Shown here one piece after another: positions 6,448 through 11,631 of a stretch of 11,654 nucleotides of DNA. The position numbers and the translations under genes are program-made. The stretch is taken from assembly GCA_002367335.1 (NCBI GenBank), contig DFBI01000036.1, positions 1 to 11,654 of the forward strand. Reading direction: 5' to 3'. Origin of the DNA: Syntrophaceae bacterium UBA3084 (GTDB taxonomy: Bacteria > Desulfobacterota > Syntrophia > Syntrophales > UBA6807). The notes under the pieces were generated by a model. That model did not search any database. It was not told the DNA's origin and saw only the letters and a program-made list of their open reading frames with translations. Every line of letters begins with the position of its first letter. Within the stretch, counting starts at the first letter, position 1.

Positions 6448-8436
6448 ATGCCTTTACCTGTCGCTCACTCTGCCGCAGGCCTTGCGGTGTATCTATCTGT
6501 GCCCTATGTTAAGCGGAATGAGTTGGCCTGGACCAAACGTTGTTTTTTGCTGTTTTGCCTGATTTTCCTGGCTAATGCTCCGGATCTTGATTTTCTGCCG
6601 GGAATGCTCATCGGCCAGCCAAACCGATTTCATCACGGTGCGTCTCATAGCATATTAAGTGCATTATTAATTTCTGGCGGCACATGGTTTATTTGCCGGA
6701 ATTATTTTAACGAATTATCAAGAAAGAAATTATTATTATTTATTTTTATTTCTGCTTTTTCTCACATATTTCTTGATTTTTTTTCGTCCGACTCTGGTTT
6801 TCCGTATGGCATTCCGCTGTTTTGGCCTTTTTCGTATGAATATTTTATGAGTCCTTTTCCATTGTTCAGGGATGTGATTCGAGAAGGCGGTTCAAACACT
6901 CTTTTTTTTCAAACCTTGCTGGATGAAAATAATTTATGGGAAATTCTACTTGAGCTCATTTTTTCTGTTTTTCTGATTCTTGTGCTATACGCAGCCAATG
7001 GGTCAAGAAAAAATCTTCGCTGGGCCGGAGCTGTCGCAGCATTTCCATGTTTCTTAGGCTATTACGGTTTACAAATTGAACCAAACTGGATTCAAGTCAA
7101 TAATTATGAGTGGAAAAATTACGACTTACAGCACGACTGTACCGTTGTTCATATTTCCGACCTTCATCTCAAAAACATATTTTATCGGGAAAACAAGCTC
7201 AGACAGTTATTAAAAGAGACCATTCACCCGGATATTCTGATATTTACAGGTGATACATTCGATCCGTTTGGTGAGGATCAAAAAGCAGAATTATCAGAAA
7301 AAACAAAAAAATTAGCATCCTATATCGCATCTTTACCAGGTGAAAAATTTCTTGTTTGGGGTGAAGGTGTTTGCAATAATCGCCATTTAGTGGACAAATA
7401 TCTATCCAGTAACGGAGTCCATGTTCTCGAGGATGAAAGTGTTCGTTCGCAAACCGTGCCGGAAATTGTGATAACCGGAAAATTGCCGGAATTGGCTGAT
7501 TTCTGTCTTGTTGATGGATGGGATGGAAAAGCCCTTGCCGCGAGTGCCACGGAACTCAATAGCTTTTTGCATCTCAGGGGGACAGAAGGTCTGCGGCTGT
7601 ATGATTATGACCTAACCGGAGATGTGATATTTTCAACTGAAAGCGGTGGGTTAGGAGTCACCTTTTATTCTCAATATAACCGTCATAATGATCGGTTTTA
7701 CCGGATACGATGGTCATCAACATCTCCTTTTCCTGCAGTATCACCCCACGGTACCGGTAACATTAAAGGGGTACAGCGGAGTCAGGTAAAACTGTTACAC
7801 GATACTGTTTATCAATTCCGTATCCGCTGCCGGAGTGAAAAAGAGCGTACAGTCATTAAAGCCAGATTCTGGCCCCAAAATGAATCCGAGCCAATCGGCT
7901 GGCAGATCGACGCCTGGGATGACTCCGCTCTGCGTTTAACAAACGGTACTGTTGGCATATGGATGAATGGGAGGAACAAAAAAAAATGGATTGATAATAT
8001 CAGACTTGTGTCCCTGGACGACAATACCGTACTGATGGAAGAAAATTTTTCTGATTCCGATTTATTTTCTGCCCGCTGGAAGACAGAACGTAAGTTTACA
8101 GAAACAATCAGCCCGGATATTGAAGGCAAAGTGAACATTTTGCTTTCGCATTCACCTGAAATTATAAATAATTACAAGATTAAAGGCTTCGACTTGATGC
8201 TTGCGGGCGACACCCATGGCGGCCAGGTCTGCTGGCCAAACGGCCTCCCGATACTGATGGAAAAGAATCTTCCTCCAAAATGGTATTCAGGTCTTCATGA
8301 CTATCACGGCATGAAAGTAAATATTAGTAGAGGAATCGGCACATCAAGGCTTCCCGTCCGGCTATTCTGCCGCCCGGAGATATCTGTATTTCGATTTATC
8401 GGGCAAAGACAGCCTGATGAAGCTGTGGTGCAATAG
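6448..8436 (+). CDS. Fusion: YdjM-like membrane hydrolase + metallophosphoesterase with inserted LamG-like domain
   Basis: This 662-residue protein has three parts. Residues 1-215 are a YdjM/DUF457-type membrane domain with metal-ligand motifs PVAHSAAG (His7), NAPDLDF (Asp46, Asp48), HHGASHS (62-68) and SHIFLDF (His106, Asp110). From about 230 comes a YkuE-like calcineurin phosphoesterase: ISDLH (Asp238, His240) and FTGDTFD (Asp269). It resumes at 564-650 with LLSHSPE (His568), AGDTHGGQV and SRGIGTSRLPVRLF. Between the halves, about residues 353-545, lies a beta-rich insert with LamG/DUF1080-like features (GLGVTFYSQY, FYRIRW, GTVGIWMNG, WIDNIRL). Two active-site motifs are abnormal: the G-N-H-D/E position reads GEGV (305-308), and G-H-T-H reads GDTH (587-590). 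The substrate is unknown; YkuE relatives act on membrane-linked phosphoesters. The start codon has only a weak ribosome site. The 62-base gap upstream shows no clear promoter. Confidence 0.85.
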   Translation: MPLPVAHSAAGLAVYLSVPYVKRNELAWTKRCFLLFCLIFLANAPDLDFLPGMLIGQPNRFHHGASHSILSALLISGGTWFICRNYFNELSRKKLLLFIFISAFSHIFLDFFSSDSGFPYGIPLFWPFSYEYFMSPFPLFRDVIREGGSNTLFFQTLLDENNLWEILLELIFSVFLILVLYAANGSRKNLRWAGAVAAFPCFLGYYGLQIEPNWIQVNNYEWKNYDLQHDCTVVHISDLHLKNIFYRENKLRQLLKETIHPDILIFTGDTFDPFGEDQKAELSEKTKKLASYIASLPGEKFLVWGEGVCNNRHLVDKYLSSNGVHVLEDESVRSQTVPEIVITGKLPELADFCLVDGWDGKALAASATELNSFLHLRGTEGLRLYDYDLTGDVIFSTESGGLGVTFYSQYNRHNDRFYRIRWSSTSPFPAVSPHGTGNIKGVQRSQVKLLHDTVYQFRIRCRSEKERTVIKARFWPQNESEPIGWQIDAWDDSALRLTNGTVGIWMNGRNKKKWIDNIRLVSLDDNTVLMEENFSDSDLFSARWKTERKFTETISPDIEGKVNILLSHSPEIINNYKIKGFDLMLAGDTHGGQVCWPNGLPILMEKNLPPKWYSGLHDYHGMKVNISRGIGTSRLPVRLFCRPEISVFRFIGQRQPDEAVVQ

Positions 8437-8475
8437 ATGTTAAGTTGTTTCTGATCAAGCCATTAGTGTCCCAAA

Positions 8476-9363
8476 ATGAAAAAAATTCATTACACTATCG
8501 TTATCCCCTTCTATAATGAAGAGGATAATGTTGCTATGATGATTGAAAAAGTTGCCGGAGTAGTTGAGCGATTGACTGGCAACTACGAGATCATTGCAAT
8601 TGATGACGGTAGTTCTGATAATACATTCAAAATGCTGAAGAGCCAAAGGTGTAAATGGCCGGAATTGAGGATTATCAAATTTCGCCGCAACTTTGGCCAA
8701 ACTCCGGCTATGCAGGCCGGCATTGATCATGCCCGTGGCGATGTGATTATCACCATGGATGGCGATCTTCAGAATGACCCCGAAGACATACCGGCTCTAC
8801 TTGAAAAAATGAAGGAAGGGTATGAGGTTGTCAGCGGCTGGCGAAAAAATCGAAAAGACAACATCCTGCGATGTATCCCCTCAAAAGTTGCTAATATTTT
8901 ACTCCGTTGGGTTACAGGTGTAAAAATTCATGATAATGGCTGCTCTCTGAAAGTGTATAATGCGGCCATTCTGAAAAAGGTCCGACTTTATTCGGAAATG
9001 CATAGGTTTATTGCTGCTTTTGCTTTCTTGAGAGGTGCTAAAATTACCGAACTGGTTGTCAGGCACCATCCACGGACCAGAGGTCAGAGTAAATATGGAT
9101 TTTCACGGATTTGGAAAGTTTTCATTGACCTTTTTACTCTTAGACTGGTCTTGAACTTTTCAGAACGTCCTATGGTATGGTTTGGAGCGTTTGGCTTTAC
9201 TTCACTTTTTCTGGCGATGACCATATTTATTGTCATATTACTGGACTGGCATCGTCAGATTGTCTGGCCAGGGCTGATACTGCTTCTGGCCTTTAATGCA
9301 TTTATTTTTTTCGGTTATGGCCTGATTTGCGAGCTGGCGGTTCTCCATGGCAAGAGGAGATGA
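8476..9363 (+). CDS. GT2 polyprenyl-phosphate glycosyltransferase (DPM1/GtrB/ArnC-like)
   Basis: This 295-residue family 2 glycosyltransferase most likely transfers a sugar from a nucleotide sugar to a polyprenyl phosphate on the cytoplasmic side of the membrane. The GT-A domain spans about residues 5-230: VIPFYNEEDN at the start, IDDGSSDNT (42-50) for nucleotide binding, RNFGQTPAMQAG (71-82), and the metal motif MDGDLQNDP (94-102). Acceptor-side conserved elements are NGCSLKVY (154-161), EMHRF (174-178) and RGQSKYG (202-208). Two C-terminal membrane helices follow at about 234-256 and 264-288, as in GtrB-like enzymes. All catalytic motifs are intact. Such an enzyme would supply the lipid-linked donor used by the GT39 protein upstream. 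Its last codons contain AGAGGAG, a ribosome site for a downstream start that a cassette appears to have displaced. Confidence 0.9.
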   Translation: MKKIHYTIVIPFYNEEDNVAMMIEKVAGVVERLTGNYEIIAIDDGSSDNTFKMLKSQRCKWPELRIIKFRRNFGQTPAMQAGIDHARGDVIITMDGDLQNDPEDIPALLEKMKEGYEVVSGWRKNRKDNILRCIPSKVANILLRWVTGVKIHDNGCSLKVYNAAILKKVRLYSEMHRFIAAFAFLRGAKITELVVRHHPRTRGQSKYGFSRIWKVFIDLFTLRLVLNFSERPMVWFGAFGFTSLFLAMTIFIVILLDWHRQIVWPGLILLLAFNAFIFFGYGLICELAVLHGKRR

Positions 9364-9420
9364 CAAATGAGTAACCGTTCAAAGGTTCAAGGTTCAAGGT
9401 TAGAGAACGATGAAAATTGA
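9353..9420 (+). promoter_or_regulatory. Stranded Shine-Dalgarno and vestigial start of the displaced downstream gene; short leader ORF
   Basis: AGAGGAG at 9353-9359 lies 7 bases before ATG 9367, an ideal ribosome binding site 3 bases after the GT2 stop. The frame from this ATG now runs through the left repeat array for 17 codons (MSNRSKVQGSRLENDEN) and ends at TGA 9418-9420, overlapping the ATG (9410) of the four-helix-bundle gene. The start context GACAAATGA is repeated at 9841-9849, where the second GT2 now begins without a comparable ribosome site. I infer that this is the original translation start of the second GT2, cut off by the cassette. The short ORF may now provide translational coupling to the four-helix gene. 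Confidence 0.5.
9377..9401 (+). repeat. Left short tandem array (GTTCAAG units)
   Basis: GTTCAAAG (9377-9384) is followed by GTTCAAG (9385-9391), GTTCAAG (9392-9398) and a partial GTT. The array forms the left inverted end of the cassette and lies 9 bases before the four-helix-bundle start codon. Confidence 0.8.
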
Positions 9421-9817
9421 ACGGTTTGAAGATATTGAGGCCTGGCAACTGGCACGTGAATTAACAGGGCGTGTGTACGGGCTAACAAGGAAGCCAAGGT
9501 TTACGAAAGACTTCGGATTGAAGAAACAGGTACAAGATGCTGCCGGATCATCGATGCATAATATTGCTGAAGGTTTTGATTCGGAGACAAATTCGGAGTT
9601 TGTTCGTTTTCTTCGGTATGCAAAGAGGTCTTGCACCGAGGTCCAGAGTGAGCTTTACATGGCGTTGGATCAACAATACATAACGAAAGCCGAGTTTCAG
9701 GATGTGTATGATCATGCCGGACGCACCCGCGCTGCCATTCGCGGTTTCATCAAGTATTTGCTGACTTATGAGCAGGGCCGACGAAATAAAAGCAACCCTG
9801 AACCCCTGAACCCCTGA
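9410..9817 (+). CDS. Four-helix-bundle protein (S23/IVP, Avd-like fold)
   Basis: This 135-residue protein belongs to the four-helix-bundle family first known from 23S rRNA intervening sequences and structurally related to Avd of diversity-generating retroelements. The biochemical role of free-standing members is not established. Family signatures are RFEDIEAWQLAREL (5-18), FTKDFGLKKQVQDAA (31-45), NIAEGFDSETNSEFVRFL (51-68) and AKRSCTEVQSEL (71-82), followed by a last helix at about 92-122. The charged helices and absence of signal or membrane segments suggest a cytosolic, possibly oligomeric nucleic-acid-binding protein. The last seven residues (NPEPLNP) and the stop are encoded by the right tandem array, so the C-terminus is probably an accidental extension. 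The gene is the only cargo of the 9362-9849 cassette. There is no strong ribosome site; coupling to the short upstream ORF is possible. Confidence 0.85.
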   Translation: MKIERFEDIEAWQLARELTGRVYGLTRKPRFTKDFGLKKQVQDAAGSSMHNIAEGFDSETNSEFVRFLRYAKRSCTEVQSELYMALDQQYITKAEFQDVYDHAGRTRAAIRGFIKYLLTYEQGRRNKSNPEPLNP

Positions 9818-9836
9818 ACCCCTGAACCTGTGAACG
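9794..9836 (+). repeat. Right short tandem array (AACCCCTG units)
   Basis: AACCCTG (9794-9800) is followed by three perfect AACCCCTG octamers (9801-9824), then AACCTG and TGAACG. Reverse-complemented, the unit is CAGGGGTT, sharing the GTTCA core with the left array in inverted orientation. The first part encodes the C-terminus and stop codon of the four-helix-bundle protein. Confidence 0.85.
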
Positions 9837-9845
9837 CTCAGACAA

Positions 9846-10808
9846 ATGATAAATAATGCCCCAAAAAGACAAGTGAGCGTTTCTGTTCTTATTCCAATAA
9901 GTGAAGCTCGCCATGATGATCTCACCCGGGTTTTCAACTCCCATAAAGATATTCTTGAAGACCTTGACCTATCGTATGAGTTTATCTTTGTCTTTGATGG
10001 CCATTATCCCGAAGAGATGCAATCCCTGGCAGCATTGGCGGAAAAGTGCCCTGAAACTCTAAAAATAATTAAATTTAATAAGTATTACGGTGAAGCCAAG
10101 GCCCTCAATACCGCTTTTTTAGCGTCAGAAGGAGAACTGATCCTGACACTACCTGCCTACTTTCAGGTCAAGCCACAGGAAATAAAAAAGCTGTTTGCAG
10201 AATTTTCTGATGAGGTGGACGTTATTGTCGGTCAACGTTATCCCCGTCGGGACAATTTGTTAAACCGGATCCAGTCCAAACTTTTTCACTGGCTGATAAA
10301 TAGTTTCAGTGGAGAATCATTTCACGATATTTCCTGCGGTGTACGGTTGATGCGTCGGAAGGTCTTGGAACGGATAAATCTCTATGGAGACATGCATCGT
10401 TTCATCCCACTGCTGGCAATCAACAAAGGATTCAGGGCTATAGAAATTCCACTGCGCCAAGCCCAGGAGGATATCCATCTTCGTATTTATGGTATAGGAA
10501 TTTATCTGCGCAGGCTCCTGGATATCCTGACTTTGTTTTTTTTAATAAAGTTTACTCAAAAACCATTACGTTTTTTCGGCTTGCTTGGGTTTGGTCTTTT
10601 CTTTATCGGATTGCTGATATCATTACTTACTGTTTTTCAAAGGATCTTCGGCGACCAGGGGCTCTCGGAAAGGCCATTGTTTTTAGTTGGTATATTGTTT
10701 TTACTGGTCGGACTTCAAACTTTTTTCATTGGCCTTGTCGCGGAAATTATTATTTTCATGCATATGCCGTCAGAACCAGATTATAATATTGAAGAAATAG
10801 TTGAATGA
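9846..10808 (+). CDS. GT2-like membrane protein lacking the DxD motif (paralogue of the upstream GT2)
   Basis: This 320-residue protein aligns end to end with the GT2 at 8476-9363. Shared points are VLIPISE at the start, a FKxxG-like KFNKYYGEAKALNTAF (76-91), SCGVRLMRRKVL (163-174), DMHRFIP (182-188), a basic amphipathic stretch, and two C-terminal membrane helices at about 243-265 and 277-303. The catalytic sites differ: the nucleotide motif D-D-G-S is FDGH (50-53), and the metal motif D-G-D-L-Q is P-A-Y-F-Q (103-107). Without these Asp residues, ordinary metal-dependent sugar transfer is doubtful. It may be a partner or regulatory subunit of the intact GT2, a member of a divergent subfamily, or inactive. 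The start ATG lies inside the 9-bp direct repeat and has no clear ribosome site, consistent with displacement from the site at 9353-9367. The C-terminus (about 308-320) is acidic. Confidence 0.8.
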   Translation: MINNAPKRQVSVSVLIPISEARHDDLTRVFNSHKDILEDLDLSYEFIFVFDGHYPEEMQSLAALAEKCPETLKIIKFNKYYGEAKALNTAFLASEGELILTLPAYFQVKPQEIKKLFAEFSDEVDVIVGQRYPRRDNLLNRIQSKLFHWLINSFSGESFHDISCGVRLMRRKVLERINLYGDMHRFIPLLAINKGFRAIEIPLRQAQEDIHLRIYGIGIYLRRLLDILTLFFLIKFTQKPLRFFGLLGFGLFFIGLLISLLTVFQRIFGDQGLSERPLFLVGILFLLVGLQTFFIGLVAEIIIFMHMPSEPDYNIEEIVE

Positions 10809-10968
10809 GTCATCGGGTTTATTGGGTTCGTTGAGTTATTGGGTTATAGAGTTCATTGAGTTGTTTTTGAGCGCTACAAACTAAGCAACCCCAAAACCCA
10901 AGCAACCTCATGAGAATAACGCGGTTTGAAGATATTGAAGCCGAGCAAGATGCACGAAAGAATGAGTC
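10803..10968 (+). mobile_element. Decayed, truncated second four-helix-bundle cassette with a 9-bp direct repeat
   Basis: GAATGAGTC occurs at 10803-10811, spanning the GT2-like stop codon, and again at 10960-10968. Between them lie a short tandem array (10815-10863), an inverted counterpart (10883-10907) and the first 50 bases of a four-helix-bundle gene (10910-10959). The layout mirrors the cassette at 9362-9849, but the gene is cut off at the second direct repeat. This could be a truncated insertion with target duplication, or a chance 9-mer match with the true right end farther on. A weak resemblance to the right array of cassette 1 is seen at 11053-11069. Confidence 0.4.
10815..10907 (+). 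repeat. Degenerate tandem array with an inverted counterpart
   Basis: Six units of 6 to 9 bases run in tandem: GGGTTTATT, GGGTTCGTT, GAGTTATT, GGGTTATA, GAGTTCATT, GAGTTG (10815-10863). After a 19-base spacer, AAGCAACC, CCAAAACCC and AAGCAACC (10883-10907) are partly the reverse complement, for example TTGGGTT at 10839-10845 against AACCCAA at 10895-10901. A long imperfect hairpin is possible. The array precedes a remnant four-helix-bundle gene, as the GTTCAAG array precedes the intact copy, but the unit sequence differs. Confidence 0.7.
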
Positions 10969-10984
10969 CTATAATCGATTGTGA
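10910..10984 (+). pseudogene. Four-helix-bundle gene remnant (5' end only)
   Basis: The 25-codon frame reads MRITRFEDIEAEQDAR and then KNESYNRL before TGA. Its first 16 residues match the start of the intact protein at 9410 (MKIERFEDIEAWQLAR); CGGTTTGAAGATATTGA is identical in DNA. After codon 17 homology stops abruptly at the second copy of GAATGAGTC, and no downstream part of the family is visible. It is therefore a truncated copy and not a functional gene. Confidence 0.75.
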
Positions 10985-11128
10985 AGGGATATAGCTCAAA
11001 TGTTCAAAGTGAAAACCTTTGCGAAAGAATAAAGAATAAACTTATTCCCTGGCCCCTATGAACTGTAACAAAAAAACAAAATTTCAATAACCAAACTTGC
11101 CAATGATTTTCTGAAATAAAATGTTATT
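10985..11128. other. Intergenic spacer upstream of hicA
   Basis: This stretch of 144 bases has no supported gene. It holds a two-copy AAAGAAT tandem (11024-11037), a lone GTTCAAAG (11002-11009) like the left array unit of cassette 1, and CCCCTATGAACTGTAAC (11053-11069), which resembles a decayed right array. TTGCCA at 11097 and TAAAAT at 11117 look like promoter boxes, but the 14-base spacing is too short for a confident promoter call. Confidence 0.4.
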
Positions 11129-11383
11129 ATGGCTAAACACGAGAAATTAATCTTTCAAATACTCCGAGGCATGAGCGATGCCAATATCGCCTTCGCTGAT
11201 TTAGTCAATCTGCTGAAGCATTTTGGTTTTGATATGCGAACTAAAGGAAGTCATCATATTTTTAGGAAGGCTGGTATTAGAGAGAAGGTCAATTTACAGA
11301 AAGAAGGCAACAAAGCAAAGCCATATCAGGTTCGGCAAGTACGAAATATTATTCTTAAATACAAATTAGGGAACAAAGGCTAA
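11129..11383 (+). CDS. hicA: HicA-family mRNA interferase toxin
   Basis: This 84-residue protein is a HicA-type toxin, a small double-stranded-RNA-binding-like fold that cleaves mRNA when free of its antitoxin. The signature GSHHIF (40-45) contains the catalytic His at position 42. It is preceded by a helix, ADLVNLLKHFGFDMR (23-37), and followed by the strand VNLQKEG and KPYQVRQVRNIILKYKL, the C-terminal helix typical of one HicA subgroup. An N-terminal extension of about 20 residues (MAKHEKLIFQILRGMSDANI) makes it slightly longer than the common form of about 60 residues. The stop codon overlaps the next start (TAATG), so toxin and antitoxin are co-translated with the toxin first, the usual hicAB order. 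No strong ribosome site precedes ATG 11129, which may keep expression low. Confidence 0.9.
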   Translation: MAKHEKLIFQILRGMSDANIAFADLVNLLKHFGFDMRTKGSHHIFRKAGIREKVNLQKEGNKAKPYQVRQVRNIILKYKLGNKG

Positions 11384-11595
11384 TGGATAAATATGAAATT
11401 ATTATTTACTGGAGCAATGAAGATAAAGTGTTTATTGCTGAAGCCCCAGAGCTTCCTGGCTGCATAGCTCATGGTGATACCCATGAGGTCGCACTAATCA
11501 ACATCAAGACCGCGATGGAGCTTTGGATGGAAACAGCCAAGGAGTTCGATGATCCTATCCCTGCTCCCAAAGGCCAACGTCTTGCTTTCGCATAG
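11383..11595 (+). CDS. hicB: HicB-family antitoxin, short form
   Basis: This 70-residue protein has the partial RNase H-like HicB fold that binds and blocks HicA. The N-terminal strands EIIIYWSNEDKVFIAEAPEL are followed by PGCIAHGDTHEVALINIKTAMELWMETAKEFD, giving the typical P-x-L-P-G-C...G-x-T..EA-x-x-N pattern, then P-I-P-x-P-K-G. It ends at about the point where longer HicB proteins continue into a ribbon-helix-helix or HTH DNA-binding domain, so this short form probably neutralizes HicA without itself binding an operator. It overlaps hicA by one base. A palindrome resembling a mobile-element end starts 4 bases after the stop. Confidence 0.9.
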   Translation: MDKYEIIIYWSNEDKVFIAEAPELPGCIAHGDTHEVALINIKTAMELWMETAKEFDDPIPAPKGQRLAFA

Positions 11596-11598
11596 GTG

Positions 11599-11631
11599 TT
11601 GACATCCTCCCTGTCCTGAAGGACGGGAATC
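11599..11631. repeat. Hairpin resembling an IS200/IS605 (TnpB-type) element end
   Basis: TTGACATCC (11599-11607) leads into a hairpin: CCC, bulged T, GTCC (11609-11616), loop TGAA (11617-11620), then GGACGGG (11621-11627), followed by AATCC. The pattern TTGACATCCTCCC - hairpin - GGGAATCC is one I recall from ends of IS200/IS605-family elements carrying tnpB. No transposase lies in the window, so this may be an element beginning just beyond 11654, a solo end, or a REP-like palindrome. No T-tract follows, so a simple intrinsic terminator is less likely. Confidence 0.4.

Larger units (their letters stand above)
9362..9849 (+). mobile_element. Small four-helix-bundle cassette with terminal inverted repeats and 9-bp direct repeats
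   Basis: The direct repeat GACAAATGA occurs at 9362-9370 and 9841-9849. Just inside it are inverted ends: 9376-9389 (CGTTCAAAGGTTCA) pairs with the reverse complement of 9823-9836 at 13 of 14 positions. They lie 5 and 4 bases from the direct repeats, and each continues inward as a tandem array built on GTTCA. The roughly 470-base interior carries only the four-helix-bundle ORF (9410-9817). This layout is that of a non-autonomous insertion with a 9-bp target duplication. No transposase or reverse transcriptase is present in the window. I know of four-helix-bundle genes elsewhere that are flanked by short tandem repeats, but mobility is inferred here. Confidence 0.55.

Noticed and set aside
9794..9836. 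CRISPR array
   Set aside because: Units are 8 bases with no spacers.
9362..9849. Diversity-generating retroelement
   Set aside because: Only an Avd-like fold is present; there is no reverse transcriptase and no template/variable repeat pair in the window.
9548..9937. Antisense ORF across the four-helix-bundle gene
   Set aside because: It crosses the tandem array and two unrelated sense genes and has no recognisable motif.
10910..10984. Functional 24-residue small protein
   Set aside because: It is explained as a truncated copy of the four-helix-bundle gene start.
11097..11128. Sigma-70 promoter for hicAB (TTGCCA / TAAAAT)
   Set aside because: The spacing is 14 bases and alternative -10 boxes are poor, so it was left as a note only.
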